A DNA stretch of 64,000 bases from Hexactinellida sp. DTS-2022 (lineage: Eukaryota; Porifera; Hexactinellida). Positions 1 to 10,714 of the stretch are shown piece after piece. The position numbers and the translations under genes are program-made. Within the stretch, counting starts at the first letter, position 1. Every line of letters starts with the position of its first letter. Where the stretch lies: contig JAPNXP010000001.1 in NCBI GenBank assembly GCA_028753945.1, forward strand, positions 4,640,501 to 4,704,500. Reading direction: 5' to 3'. The notes beneath the pieces were generated by a model, which was given only the letters and a program-made list of their open reading frames with translations, had not been told where the DNA came from and ran no database searches.

Positions 1-540
1 AATCGGTCTATGCATTAGAGCCTGAATAATTCAACAATCGGCAATCCGACATTTTCCCCCTTCCCAAATCGTGTCAGATTATACAGGTTATACTGTAGTC
101 TGTACTAGTATACTATTCTTTATTGAATGCTGTTCTTGTACTATAGTTGGTACTATTCTAACATTAGTAACAGTAAACAATTAAATTAAATATTAACACT
201 TTCAAATTCAGGGAAAATTATTCCGATGATCCAAAATACCGAAGCCCAATTCTTTTTCCTAAGCCAAGAAAGTGATTATCTATTGTTCCGCAACTCCTCA
301 TTTGCCGGCCGCATGCGGTTTTTTTAAAAAGAAAATAATTGTTTTACAGAATCTCTTTTGGATTTGAAGTTCCATGTAGGCCTTTGAATTTATGTTAAAA
401 ATTTACGTAATCACAATTCATAGCCTAGTGTATCAATTTGGGCGGGGAATTGTAATCTCTGTTATAACTTATAAACACACATTTAATTTGAAAACTATCA
501 TTATTTTATACGTAATTTGTTATATACACTCCCCTAACAA
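1..540. other. AT-rich flank, no gene seen
   Basis: No coding region is supported here. At 281-320 there is a short fragment (TTCCGCAAC followed by GGCCGCATGCGG) that matches the ends of the hAT-like elements at 50599-51416 and 51842-52648, so a decayed copy of that family lies here. The 73-codon open stretch at 392-613 has low-complexity composition and no recognisable domain. Confidence 0.6.
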
Positions 541-2044
541 ACCCAAAAGAAGGAAAAACTATACCTCCTATTGTTATTATTTGTGTTGTATATTGGGTAA
601 TCAACCATTGTGAGTCCAATGGAACCATTTTTGAAAATCTCAGATTTGTGGTTAAGCTGTTTGGGCGCCATTTCATGGTGACGGTAACAATTTATGGTAA
701 AATGAAAAAAAATTCAAATATCTTAATATAATAATTTTATAAGCAGGAATACTAAAATAGGGATTTATTTAATACCCCATGGCCTACTTAATATACGGCC
801 GTGTATGTCACCGAGAAGGCCCAAAAAATACAAGGCCAGTTTAGAAATTTCATTCTAGGATAAACTATGCCTCCTATTGTTATTATTTTGGTTGTATATG
901 GGGTAATCAACCATCGCGAGTCCAATGGAACCACTTTTTAGAATCTCAGATTTTTGGTTAAGCTGTTTAGGCGCCATTTAATGATGACACAACAAATATA
1001 CAAAATATACAATTCGAGTCTAAAGAACTACGAGAAAATGAAGATAATTTGCTAATATACTTAGTTTACATTTTCCGAATATATTATGTGTATGAATATG
1101 TATAAATCAGCAATTATATACGTTTTATGGACTAAATTAGTAAGTTGTAAATCGGATGCTACTTGTATTTTAGCATGTGGTTGTTTTAGAATTTTTATAA
1201 ATTTTTAAAATGTCGCCATTTTGTGATTTAGTAGCCTTTGGAGTATGAAAGATATCCCTATTTAGTATTCCTGTTATAAAATTATTAGAAAGTAGGAAGA
1301 AAATGAAATTTAAGATATTTGAAATTTTTTCATTTTACCATAAATTGTTACCGTCACCATGAAATGGCGCCTAAACAGCTTAACCACAAATCTGAGATTC
1401 TCAAAAGTGGTTCCATTGGACTCGCGATGGTTGATTACCCCATATACAACCCAAATAATAACAATAGGAGGCATAGTTTATCCTAGAATGAAATTTCTAA
1501 ACTGGCCTTCTATTTTTTTGGCCTTCTCGGTGACATACACGGCCGTATATTAAGTAGGCCATGCATACGGCATACCCCAAAGGCTACTAAATCACAAAAT
1601 GGCGACATTCTAAAAATTCAAAGAAATTATTAAGCAACCACATGCTAAAATACAAGTACATGTAGTATCCGAGTTTACAACTTATATTTTCGTCCATAAA
1701 ACGTATATAATTGCTGGTTTATATATTCATTCTCATTATATATTCGGAAAATGTATACTAAGTATATTAGCAAATTATTTTCATTTTCTTGTAGTTCTTT
1801 AGACTCGAATTGTAAATTTTTTAATATTTGTGGTGTCATCATTAAATGGCGCCTAAATAGCTTTACCACAATTCTGAGATTCTCAAAAGTGGTTATAATG
1901 GACTCGCAATGGTTGATTACCCCATATACAACCCAAATAACAACTATAGGAGGCATACTTTATCCTAGAATGAAAATTAGAAACTGGCCTCTTTGTTTTA
2001 TGGCCTTCTCGGCGACATATATAGCCGTATATTAAGTGGCCATG
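541..2044. repeat. Two interlocked foldback (inverted-repeat) elements
   Basis: Two related inverted repeats overlap in an arm1-arm2-arm1'-arm2' order. Arm pair Y is about 541-765 with its reverse complement at about 1250-1490. Arm pair X is about 779-1250 with its reverse complement at about 1570-2044. The tips of X read GGCCTACTTAATATACGGCC inwards. Both arms share the stretch around GAGTCCAATGGAACCA and GGCGCCATTT but diverge beyond it (GGTGACGGTAAC in Y, GATGACACAACA in X). The open frames at 1359-1553, 1675-1956 and 1751-2035 are translations of these arms and not genes. This is probably a non-autonomous DNA element family; no transposase is seen. Confidence 0.8.
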
Positions 2045-2365
2045 GGCTAAGCAAGGAGTATTGTCTTGAAATCAATAATCCGGGATACATTATCGTCAGA
2101 GGATCATCCATGGTACCGCGTATGGTATTAGCTCCTGGGCAGTGGGCAGTGGGCACGGCGCCATGCATCATCCACGGGGACTTATCTGGCGGAAGGGGAC
2201 GATCCACGGCTCGGTAGAAGGCCCTGCCAGACCAACCGTAGGAGGGGACCATATATAGCATACCACCCCCTCATGACTCGACCATGTTCTGACCCCTGCT
2301 TATGATACAAACTACTACTCTATATACATTTACCCCATATTTACTTATAACTACTTAGCTCTTCG
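2045..2365. promoter_or_regulatory. Repeat-derived upstream region of TTLL9
   Basis: This GC-richer stretch lies directly before the TTLL9 start. It shares blocks (GGCGGAAGGGG, AACCGTAGG-GGG, ACCATATATA) with 49960-50150, so it is a dispersed repeat. A TATA-like ATATATAG lies at 2251-2258, about 110 bases before the ATG. Promoter function is inferred from position only. Confidence 0.35.
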
Positions 2366-3694
2366 ATGTCTACACCAACGTCTGTTCCCACTCCGACCTC
2401 CTCTACCCCGACCATGTGTCGCGCGGCTCGCTCCAGACCTCTTGGCGGCATTATTCGGTACAAGTGTTCGCAGAACAGCACAATAGTGGATGTGCTGCGA
2501 GCTCAGCACTGGCAGGAGATAAAGGAAGAGGGGGAGTGGGACTTCTACTGGGCAGACGTGTTGTGGGTTAGAGATCAGATGGATTATATATACCTCGAAG
2601 AGCATGTGAAAATATCTCACTTCAGGAACCACTACGAGTTGACAAGAAAGAATTTGATGGCTCGTAACTTGAAGCGGCTTAGAAAGATTGTCGAGAAACA
2701 CTCAAAAGAGGAAGCGAGCTTGATAGAATTTATTCCTACAACTTTCGAGCTGCCCTCCGAGTATCACCTATTTGTTGAGGAGTTCAAGAAAAACCCCGGC
2801 TCAACTTGGATAATGAAACCGATTGGGAAGTCTCAGGGGAAAGGAATATTTCTCTTCAGAAAGCTAAAGGATATAACTGATTGGAAAAAGAGTAGCGTCT
2901 ATGTGGCATATAACCGCGATACAGACGAGAAAGAGCCTCCAGAAACATACATAGTTCAGAAGTATATTGACAATCCATTTCTGATTAACGGTAAGAAGTT
3001 TGACATTAGGATATATGTGTTGGTGACGTCATATAACCCGTTGAAGGTGTGGGTATATCGAAGTGGTTTCGCTCGTTTTTCCAATTCTCGATATAGCTTA
3101 GAATCTATTCAGGACGCTTTCGTCCATCTAACGAATGTGGCGATACAGAAGACAGCGCCAGACTACGACCCCGAGAAGGGCTGTAAGTGGTCTCTCCAAC
3201 AGCTGAGGAAGTATCTGACTGCTCGCTACGGGCAGGCCCAGGTCGACCTCACAATGAGAGAGATTGATTTTGTCATTCTGAAAGCTCTCGAGAGCGTACA
3301 GAAGGTTATTATCAACGATAAGCACTGTTTTGAGGTGTATGGGTTCGATATTTTATTTGATGAAAAGTTCAAACCATGGCTTCTCGAGGTTAATGCCAGT
3401 CCCTCCTTATCCGCTAGTAGTCCCACGGACTATGAACTTAAGTTCACCATGTTAGAGGATATGCTGTCTGTCGTTGATATGAACAACAAACTCACAGGAA
3501 GAGAGACTCGGGTGGGGGGGTTTGACCTGTTGTGGAACGACGGACCTGTACATCGGCCAGACATTAAGTCATACATGCAAATCCCGCCTCCTTACTCAAC
3601 TAATAGCTTCCTAGGCTGTCAGCACAACATAAGGTCCATTAAAATGGAACAAGCATTAGGTTGCTACACGACTATTGCTGAGAACGTTAAATAA
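2366..3694 (+). CDS. TTLL9: Tubulin polyglutamylase TTLL9
   Basis: Single-exon gene of 442 aa for a tubulin-tyrosine-ligase-like enzyme, expected to add glutamate side chains to tubulin in axonemes. After a poorly conserved 40-residue N-terminus the TTL/ATP-grasp domain runs from about residue 45 to 395. It has the nucleotide-binding segments WIMKP (148-152) and SQGKGIF (156-162), FDIRIYVL (212-219), HLTNVAIQK (254-262) and the metal/ATP motif EVNASPSL (341-348). The block [12 protein letters not shown] (85-96) and the C-terminal [12 protein letters not shown] are typical of TTLL9 rather than other TTLL members. The length is close to that of the animal family (about 440 aa). The N-terminal Ser/Thr/Pro stretch is not conserved, so the true start could be a little downstream. 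No missing catalytic residue was noticed. Confidence 0.95.
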   Translation: MSTPTSVPTPTSSTPTMCRAARSRPLGGIIRYKCSQNSTIVDVLRAQHWQEIKEEGEWDFYWADVLWVRDQMDYIYLEEHVKISHFRNHYELTRKNLMARNLKRLRKIVEKHSKEEASLIEFIPTTFELPSEYHLFVEEFKKNPGSTWIMKPIGKSQGKGIFLFRKLKDITDWKKSSVYVAYNRDTDEKEPPETYIVQKYIDNPFLINGKKFDIRIYVLVTSYNPLKVWVYRSGFARFSNSRYSLESIQDAFVHLTNVAIQKTAPDYDPEKGCKWSLQQLRKYLTARYGQAQVDLTMREIDFVILKALESVQKVIINDKHCFEVYGFDILFDEKFKPWLLEVNASPSLSASSPTDYELKFTMLEDMLSVVDMNNKLTGRETRVGGFDLLWNDGPVHRPDIKSYMQIPPPYSTNSFLGCQHNIRSIKMEQALGCYTTIAENVK

Positions 3695-4201
3695 CTGGTA
3701 TTCCGATCATTTAATTTAATATATTATTCCAAATCGATCCCAACTCTCCTGGAGCTCACATGAAATGTTATCTCCTAACTTAGTATTAATTAATTAATAC
3801 AATACTGGGCACAGCCTACGTAACTTGCGTAGGCTGTGAATACTGGGTATAGTATCGTTTATGTTAACAAAGTACATTTAGTCAATTTATTCCTTTATTA
3901 CTTATTCCTAATCCGCAGTGAACTATTTGATTACACTCGCTGTTTCCAATCTGACACTCTTGCGAGTTGGTCAACACACCAGACAGATAATTATTCTCTA
4001 CTATTCAGTCATAAACGATACGATATACGACTTAGACAGGATTGGGTATAAAAGTTGGTTCAAATTGGAAGATTCAGTATTGTCCGATTCCCATAAAGAA
4101 ATCCAGAAATATTCTCAGTACTAGCTTCCCGCTCAAATTTAGATGTCCAACGGACTCGAGACTCTATTTTATTTAAATTGCATATTTATTCTTTTGATAG
4201 A
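3695..4201. other. Intergenic spacer with a small perfect hairpin
   Basis: No gene is seen. At 3810-3838 an 11-bp perfect stem (CACAGCCTACG with CGTAGGCTGTG) closes a 7-base loop, about 115 bases after the TTLL9 stop. It could be a miniature repeat remnant or lie in the 3' UTR. The remainder is AT-rich and unremarkable. Confidence 0.5.
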
Positions 4202-5893
4202 ATGAAGTATCTCCTATTAGCAGTTATTCTCACCATATTCTCCCAACACACGAGTGAGCATGTTCTCACGGGCGTCGAGCATCCTATGCAACAAGTTAAC
4301 CGCACAATCCTCATAGCAATCCTAGCACGGAATGTAGAACATTTGCTACCAACATTCTTCGGGTATCTGGAGCAACAAGATTATCCCAAGGATCGACTGT
4401 CTGTATGGATCCACTCAGACCACAACATTGACCATACAGGGCATGTATTGGAGGAATGGGCGCACGGAGCCAAACGGGAGTACCACAGTGTTAAGCTGAC
4501 TGTATCAGACCAGTGGAACATTACAGACCAGTCAAACCCCTGGGAGTGGTCCGAGCAGAGACTAATTCATGTCGCTACCTTGCGCCAGGCCGCGCTCGAG
4601 CACGCCCTGGGATTGTGGGCCGACTACATCCTGTTCCTGGACACAGACGTGTTCCTGTGCGACCCGGGCTCTCTGTCAGACCTGGTGGGAGCTGGCTTGC
4701 GGGGAGTAGCTCCCTGTATGACTGTAGGGTTTGAGAAACTGTTCAGCAACTTCTGGGGCACACTCTCTGAGAAAGGCTACTACCAGCGGAGTGAGGACTA
4801 TGTGAAGATTATCATGCGAGACAAGATTGGGACATTTCGTGTCCCCATTATTCACTCCGTATTCCTCCTGGACCTAAGGGACTCCCAGGTAAGGAAGATG
4901 CGCTTCTGGCTGCCCCCTCCTAACTACGGGAGTATGTATTCTCGGAAGGAGGACGTCCTGATCCTGCTGCTGTCAGCAGCTGAGCACGGAGTGGACCTAT
5001 ACGTCACGAACCAGAAGAAGTACGGACACATGTTCCTCCCCACAGAGTTCAACAGCTTAGCACATGCTAGAGACGACTTCTTAGACTTCAGTATAGAGAA
5101 TCTGGTAGACTACCCGCCCCTCCCAGCTAGCTCGCATCTAACCCCCGTGCCGCCCCCTCCCCCAGACTCCATGGGGGTAGATAAGATATTCGTGATTAAC
5201 CTAGTCAGACGGCACGAGAGGAGAGATAGAATGCTCGCTGCACTTAAACTGTTGCGGTTAGAGTATGAACTGTTTGATGCTGTGGATGGGAGGCAGATTA
5301 ACGAGAGCTATCTGGATGCACTCCAGGTTAAGATGCTGCCGGGATGGAGGGACCCCTGGGGGTCTCGTTCCATCACATACGGGGAGATAGGATGCTTTCT
5401 GAGTCACTACTTTATCTGGGAGCGAGTTGTAGGGGGAAATCTGAGTACTGTTGTTGTGCTAGAAGACGACATCCGATTCATGCCTGGGTTCAGAGGTAAA
5501 TTTAATGCTATGATGGAAGAGGTGAAAAGCTTGTCTCTGGAATGGGACCTCATTTATCTGGGGCGGAAACGATTAGTTAAAGAAGGAGAACATTTTGTGA
5601 AGGGAGCTCGATTACTCCTACAACCGACATACACTTACTGGACAGTGGGATATGTAATATCTTTAAACGGAGCTAAGAAACTGCTAGCACAAGATCCGCT
5701 GAAGAAAATAGTGGCCGTAGATGAGTACCTGCCGATTATGTTTGACAAACACCCTCGGAGGGATTGGTCAGATAAGTATCACCCTCGTGACCTCAAGGTG
5801 TTCTCGGCCGAGCCCCTACTGCTGGAGCCGACTCACTTCGTAGGAGACAAGGAGTACTTCACAGATACTGAGCCTATCCACACAGAACTATAG
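4202..5893 (+). CDS. COLGALT: Procollagen galactosyltransferase (COLGALT / GLT25D family)
   Basis: Intronless gene for the ER enzyme that transfers galactose to hydroxylysine in collagen. I chose the second ATG (4202; the frame also has an ATG at 4178) because it starts directly at a signal peptide, MKYLLLAVILTIFS. The protein then has about 563 aa. The N-terminal half is a GT-A-like domain with the DXD-type motif LFLDTDVFLCDPGS (around residue 145). After a proline-rich linker (VPPPPPDS), the C-terminal half is a GT25 domain starting at DKIFVINLVRRHERR and containing VVLEDDIRF. The last four residues, HTEL, are a KDEL-like ER retrieval signal where vertebrate COLGALT1 has RDEL. Both halves are open and all visible motifs are present. 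A collagen-modifying enzyme supports an animal source. Confidence 0.95.
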   Translation: MKYLLLAVILTIFSQHTSEHVLTGVEHPMQQVNRTILIAILARNVEHLLPTFFGYLEQQDYPKDRLSVWIHSDHNIDHTGHVLEEWAHGAKREYHSVKLTVSDQWNITDQSNPWEWSEQRLIHVATLRQAALEHALGLWADYILFLDTDVFLCDPGSLSDLVGAGLRGVAPCMTVGFEKLFSNFWGTLSEKGYYQRSEDYVKIIMRDKIGTFRVPIIHSVFLLDLRDSQVRKMRFWLPPPNYGSMYSRKEDVLILLLSAAEHGVDLYVTNQKKYGHMFLPTEFNSLAHARDDFLDFSIENLVDYPPLPASSHLTPVPPPPPDSMGVDKIFVINLVRRHERRDRMLAALKLLRLEYELFDAVDGRQINESYLDALQVKMLPGWRDPWGSRSITYGEIGCFLSHYFIWERVVGGNLSTVVVLEDDIRFMPGFRGKFNAMMEEVKSLSLEWDLIYLGRKRLVKEGEHFVKGARLLLQPTYTYWTVGYVISLNGAKKLLAQDPLKKIVAVDEYLPIMFDKHPRRDWSDKYHPRDLKVFSAEPLLLEPTHFVGDKEYFTDTEPIHTEL

Positions 5894-5943
5894 TGACAGC
5901 TGTAATTCTCATGGTAGGATTGTAAATTTTATGAATGTTAGTA

Positions 5944-6457
5944 CAGTGGAACCCCGCGTATCGGGGCACCTCCGTCCAAGCGCTCAGCGCCCCGATACGA
6001 GGGAGTGCCCCGATATGCGGGGTTCTAAGAGAACTCCAATATGTTTGGTTAAAACAATTAAGTTAGCACCTACACAACAAATCATACACATATAGTCAAA
6101 ACCTAGAGTTAAGGCTGATATTTAAGCAGTACTACACATTAAGATTTCACATTATACTTTACCTACACTAGGAGTCACAAATCTATGATATTCACGGAAT
6201 TTTTTTTTTTTTAAAAAACTCCCCCGATTACCTCAGCACGAGTCTCTAGCGTGAGTGGGTGACGCTTAGCGGCCATTACAAAGAATACTAAGCTGATCAA
6301 AAGTAAAAAGCATGTTACTCAAGAGAAATAATCTTGGGTGGAGTGCCCCGATAAGTGAATGGCGCCCCGATACGCGGGGTTATTCTTAATGGGGAAAAAA
6401 CAAATTCCCAACCGACTGCCCCGATACGCGAGTGCCCCGATACGCGGGGTTCCACTG
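5944..6457. mobile_element. TA-flanked MITE, CAGTGGAACCCC family (CCCCGATACGCGGGG)
   Basis: A 514-bp element with inverted ends CAGTGGAACCCCGCG / CGCGGGGTTCCACTG and TA directly outside both ends. The word CCCCGATACGCG or close variants recurs several times near both ends. It has no coding capacity. The termini resemble pogo/Tigger-type Tc1-mariner elements. It lies 50 bases after the COLGALT stop. Confidence 0.85.
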
Positions 6458-7865
6458 TATCTGTAATTGGGGATGTTGTTAATTCAAATTTGAATTGTAT
6501 TTTGATTGTTCAACATGTACTATTAGTATATTTGGTAAACTAATGGTTCAACTAATTCGACTGCAACTTGATTAGTGGTCATTTAGCATTCCTCAAGAGG
6601 ACAAGTTAAGGACAAGTTAAGGACAGCAGGGTAATGACTATTGAGCAATTATATTTAATAACATGCGCGCGCCTCTATTTACTATATTGTGTTTCCCACA
6701 AGTAATGTCTATTGTGCAACAGCATATATTGTACTAACTATTCACTAAATTTGTTTTAAAAGAATACTGTGTAGAAAGATAGAAATATAACTCACAAATA
6801 CTTTGGTGGTATGATTTTATCATCTTTAGTACAGCTCCCTTCCTCTATTGAGGCTGTTCTTTTTTGCATATCCATTAATAATTTTGACGAAATCAATTTC
6901 TGAAGAGGGTTTTTAGATTATTGCTATAGGATTTATTGAATTTTTGAAATAAATCTTATTAGTGGCAAAATTACTGATACAGGTGATATTGTATTGTACT
7001 ACTTCTATTTGGTATTCCTTTTTGATGGGCTACCGACGCGCGACATTTAATTTTAATTTTAATTTTCAACCGCAGTAAATCTCGTTAACACGAACATGGA
7101 AGAGTTAAATTTCTGTTAAGGAGTACAGGGTTTAATCCCCCTAGCCGCGTGCAAATTACTCTGGTCAATTTACACTTTGGTATTAAAGTTTGGTTAACCC
7201 CCCTCCCTCCTTCGAAGCGTTACGTAGCGTTTTTGTCTATGTAGCCATTTGTCCGTATTCCATAAAAATTAATACCGGAAATGGCTACACCATGGCTGGA
7301 TCTACTCTGCCAAGTATATTTAACTGATTAAGCATTAATTTTAACAACTAACCTTGGTAGAAAGCTCTTATCTGTCAGTGGGGGTTAAAATAAATTTAAC
7401 AAATTTAGTAACTCGTAAATATTATTATATTCACAATATTATATACTTCTTTAGATGCATAAATTGAATTATTTTTTAGTGATTCCTATTTTGCAAATTA
7501 ATATACGGTATATGATTATTAGTATTTTCTATTATCATAATGAATGGCTCATGTCATGAGTATATTACTAAATTATCGATTTTAATAATGCATGTGAGCC
7601 ATTAACTACCTAGGGTCACTAGTATTAGTTTTATTTTCCATTCATGCCTTTTCTCCTCGTTCCAAATTATTATAGCTTCTCCAATAGTCAGTCATATTCT
7701 ATTTTATATGAGATTTTTAAATCACTACTTAAAGATATAACATGAACCTCGCAATTCTAACCTCGTTTCCAAACGAAAAGTATTAAAAAATCCAATTCCA
7801 ATTGAAATTATTATATTTTTAAAACCAAAAAATTGTTAGATCTCCGGTTCGGATTAACAAGATTA
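6458..7865. other. Gene-free AT-rich spacer
   Basis: No coding region or RNA gene was recognised. A remnant at about 7077-7130 (CTCGTTAACACGAACATGG) resembles the tip of the TA-flanked MITEs. The segment near 7195-7245 contains GTTACGTAGCG, weakly like the repeat at 8740-8815. Confidence 0.5.
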
Positions 7866-8345
7866 TACTAGCGAGAGCAGGCTTTCATCCAGACAAAAAT
7901 TTCTTCGCGCCTAGATTTAGTTTGAGCTCGTTCATTTTTCATTATGTACGCCTAGTTTGCACATTTTGTATTAAGTCTATGGGAGCATCTCTCGATTTTC
8001 TACGCCTAGACACGATTTTTGTACGCCTGGATTAAAATCCATCCAAATTACGCTCCTTTAGGAGCGCTCAATACGCCTGGATAACACCCTGAGCGAGAGT
8101 CAACCAAATTCCACTAGATTCCACTATTAAATCAAATTACATTAAATGTAGTAGTTCCACCAGGCTATTATCCAGGCAATTTATTTGCGCGCCTAGATTA
8201 AGTTTGAACTCGTTCACACGCGCCTAGAATACTCATTTTGTTATACGTCTATGGGAGCATCTCTCGAGTTTGCGCGCATAGATAAGTTTCTTTTCAAAAT
8301 TACGCGCCTGGAGGCGCGTCGCGCACGCCTAGATGAAACCCTGGT
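7866..8345. repeat. Two adjacent copies of a CATCCAGG / CGCCTAGA repeat family
   Basis: Copy 1 (about 7880-8095) and copy 2 (about 8163-8343) share an ordered set of words: CATCCAGG or TATCCAGG, CGCCTAGATT, GAGCTCGTTCA or GAACTCGTTCA, GTCTATGGGAGCATCTCTCG, and CGCCTGGAT or CGCCTAGAT near the far end. A third copy lies at about 26685-26882. The ends form imperfect inverted repeats around CCAGGCGT. No coding capacity is seen. This is probably a short non-autonomous DNA element. Confidence 0.75.
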
Positions 8346-8646
8346 TCCACTATATTCCACTATTTAGTCAACCCCTAAATTATTACAATAAAATAAATGT
8401 CAAATCTTCATACTTGTTGCAATTTGTTGCGATAATATATTTATTGTAGTCTTTCCTTAATTAGAATATTAAGGAAAGACTACAATAAATATTTATTGTA
8501 GTCTTTCCTTAATTAGAACCCTGGTTCCACTATATTCCACTATTTAGTCAACCCCTAAATTATTACAATAAAATAAATGTCAAATCTTCATACTTGTTGC
8601 AATTTGTTGCGATAATATATTTATTGTAGTCTTTCCTTAATTAGAA
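8337..8646. repeat. Exact 130-bp direct duplication with snap-back spacer
   Basis: Positions 8337-8466 and 8517-8646 are identical as far as I can read, offset by exactly 180 bases. The 50-bp spacer contains an inverted copy of the unit's end (AAGGAAAGACTACAATAAAT against ATTTATTGTAGTCTTTCCTT). The structure is therefore unit, inverted piece, unit. The lack of divergence implies a recent event, such as template switching during replication, or an assembly duplication. Confidence 0.85.
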
Positions 8647-9200
8647 TTGCGTAATAAGATTATTTGTCATAATATTTTTGTTTTGATCTACAGATTTTAC
8701 TTATACGCAACTATACTTCGAAACGTATAACAGAGCCGTACAAAGGTTACGAAACGCAAAAATCCAGAAAAATTAGATATCCCCCTCCCTATGTCACGCT
8801 TTTGGACTTTTTTGTTATACAGAAAGGATGATCTGTGACTGTCACACATTGGTTAATAACTTAATACTCCCCTTGGAAGCGTCACTTAACGTTTGAACGG
8901 TCTCAGAAACTCAAGGGTGAGGTCGCGCATCCGCGAATCTTGTTTAAATTTATAATAAATATTGCGCACCCGAGCGCTTGTTGCATAAAAACTATTGTTA
9001 ATTAAGAGATTATTAATTACAGAGGTACCTGTATAATTTTACGAACACTGTCACGAGTGACCACCTGTCTTTTTCGACCACTTTTTTGGGATCGACTGGT
9101 CGTAAATGATATATAGTTTTGACTGTATTTTATTGCGATTATGCGAACCTCAAACAAATTACTTTAACACAGATGATCTATTTAGAGTTCCCTTAGAGCA
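8647..9200. other. Spacer upstream of UBE2J2 with a dispersed repeat
   Basis: The segment at about 8740-8815 (TACGAAACGC and CCTCCCTATGTCACGCTT) is matched at about 59940-60015 inside the GFM1 intron (TTTCGTAACGCAG and CCTCCTATGTCACGCTTA). The combination resembles termini of mariner-like elements, but no full element could be delimited. No gene is seen. Confidence 0.45.
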
Positions 9201-9965
9201 ATGTCCCGTATGAGTATCCGTTCTCCCGCTGTGAAAAGACTAATGAAGGAAGCGAAGGAATTAAATGAACCAACTGCTCACTATTTTGCACAGCCTCTCG
9301 AAGATAATTTATTCGAGTGGCACTTCACAGTGAAGGGTCCATCGGACACGCCTTTCGAAGGAGGGAGGTACCACGGGAGAATTACATTCCCTCCAGAGTA
9401 CCCCATGAAACCTCCCAGCATTATAATGCTTACACAGAATGGTCGATTCTCTGTAAACACGAAACTTTGTCTCAGCATATCGAACTACCATCCCGAGAGC
9501 TGGGAGCCCTCATGGAGCATACGCACTGTGCTCATGGCTATCATTGCATATATGCCGATGCATGGGGAAGGATCCATTGGCTCTCTCGACTGTACTAATC
9601 TAGAGCGAGCTAAGCTTGCTGCCCGCTCTTCCTCTTTCAAGTGTATAGATTGTCAGAAAACTAACCTCGAGCTCTTGCCAGAGATGGAGGAGACTCCTGC
9701 ACAGATGCAGGAACTCCTAAACGAGGCCAGTGACGTGGTTAAGAGGCTCGTTATCAAACCCGAGGCCTCGGCAACCAAGAGACCCAGACAGGAGCCGCCA
9801 TTAGAGGCCAGTAGTATCGGGGAGGAACCGAATGATCCGTCTATGGAGCTGAGACAACGAATTTTCGAGCATAAATCGAAGCAATATTTGTGGACAATAT
9901 ATAGCCTACTATTCTTTATTGGTTTATTGCTCTCACGCAGACTCTACCTTATTGATTACAAATGA
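9201..9965 (+). CDS. UBE2J2: Ubiquitin-conjugating enzyme E2 J2 (ER tail-anchored)
   Basis: Single-exon gene, 254 aa (vertebrate UBE2J2 is about 259). It is an E2 of the UBC6 type that acts in ER-associated degradation. The UBC fold occupies about residues 10-155, with FEWHFTVKGP, GGRYHGRITFPPEYP and the catalytic Cys90 in NTKLCLSISNYHPESW. A polar linker follows (about 155-225). A C-terminal hydrophobic segment, TIYSLLFFIGLLL (about 230-243), with a short basic tail acts as the membrane anchor. The ATG is the first in frame and matches the family N-terminus (KRLMKEAKEL). Nothing appears broken. Confidence 0.95.
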   Translation: MSRMSIRSPAVKRLMKEAKELNEPTAHYFAQPLEDNLFEWHFTVKGPSDTPFEGGRYHGRITFPPEYPMKPPSIIMLTQNGRFSVNTKLCLSISNYHPESWEPSWSIRTVLMAIIAYMPMHGEGSIGSLDCTNLERAKLAARSSSFKCIDCQKTNLELLPEMEETPAQMQELLNEASDVVKRLVIKPEASATKRPRQEPPLEASSIGEEPNDPSMELRQRIFEHKSKQYLWTIYSLLFFIGLLLSRRLYLIDYK

Positions 9966-10142
9966 ATAGACTCAGTAATAATTTGATTGTTGGTAACACG
10001 TTTGATTAATATATGGTTCAAATACTAACTGCTATGTATGTGTGAAACTTGTGGAAATACATTTAACGCTTAATTCTTTTGGCGATATAGTATATCATAT
10101 TATTTATTAGTTTCAATATTAAGAATGGTAGCTGGTAGCTGC
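9966..10142. other. 3' flank of UBE2J2
   Basis: AT-rich sequence with no recognisable feature, probably holding the 3' UTR. Confidence 0.4.
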
Positions 10143-10266
10143 CATATTTAATTAATACGAGTCCTTTGGTCTCGGTCGCTTTGCGACCTTTGTTCATTCG
10201 TGTTTGGCTCTACGCAACACAATCAACGGGCGCTTCGCGGCCTTCCCCTCCTGAAAAATACTAATA
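10143..10266. repeat. Dispersed mini-hairpin repeat, copy 1 (truncated)
   Basis: The sequence after ATTAATACGAGTCC is CTCGGTCGCTTTGCGAC, followed by CTCTACGCAAC and GCGCTTCGCGGCC. This matches the heads of the repeats at 24706 and 31095. Each unit is a short stem with a three-base loop (GTCGC-TTT-GCGAC). The copy stops near 10255, next to the MITE at 10267. Confidence 0.7.
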
Positions 10267-10450
10267 CAGGTAAACCTCCCAAAGCGGCACCTCCGAGTAG
10301 CGGCAACCTCCGAGAAGCGGCACAAAATCATTCTCCCGATGGGTGCCGCTTTGGGAGTTTTACCTTACGAGCAACCTCCCAAAGCGGCAACCTCTGAGAA
10401 GCGGCACAAAATCATTCTCCCGATGGGTGCCGCTTTGGGAGGTCTACCTG
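10267..10450. mobile_element. TA-flanked MITE, CCTCCCAAAGCGGC family
   Basis: 184 bp with ends CAGGTAAACCTCCCAAAGCG and CCCAAAGC's complement followed by TCTACCTG, flanked by TA on both sides. The words AGCGGCA, CCTCCGAG and CATTCTCCCGATGGGTGCCG recur inside, and an internal copy of the right end suggests a partial duplication. Related copies lie at 25552-25651 and 25876-25975. It is 264 bp upstream of the NAGK start. Confidence 0.85.
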
Positions 10451-10714
10451 TAATACTAAGTTCTACATTAACAACCATTTTATATTTAGTTATTGGCAAT
10501 CTCATTATGGCATTATCTAAAACTTCAGAAAACTTAGAGAAGTACTTTTCGCGATTCTTAATTTAATTACGAGTAGTACGCATTTAGGGAAACCATTTTT
10601 AACCTTAGGCAATACCGTATTTAGAATTATAATCTTACACTCGAAGCTTTAACTAATGTATGTATTGCATGTACGTACATTGTGGACGTGTCTCTCTATA
10701 TCCCTAGTATTGAG
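10451..10714. other. 5' flank of NAGK
   Basis: AT-rich spacer between the MITE and NAGK; it probably holds the promoter, but no defined motif stands out. Confidence 0.35.

Noticed and set aside
392-613. 73-codon open frame near the left edge
   Set aside because: Low-complexity composition from AT-rich DNA, no domain, no coding-like codon use.
1359-2035. Three open frames with nearly the same peptide in opposite strands
   Set aside because: They are translations of the inverted-repeat arms; the matching peptide on both strands is explained by the palindromes, and no domain is seen.
10682-10714. Upstream GTG start for NAGK
   Set aside because: A eukaryotic gene would use the ATG at 10715, which also gives the family length of 344 residues.
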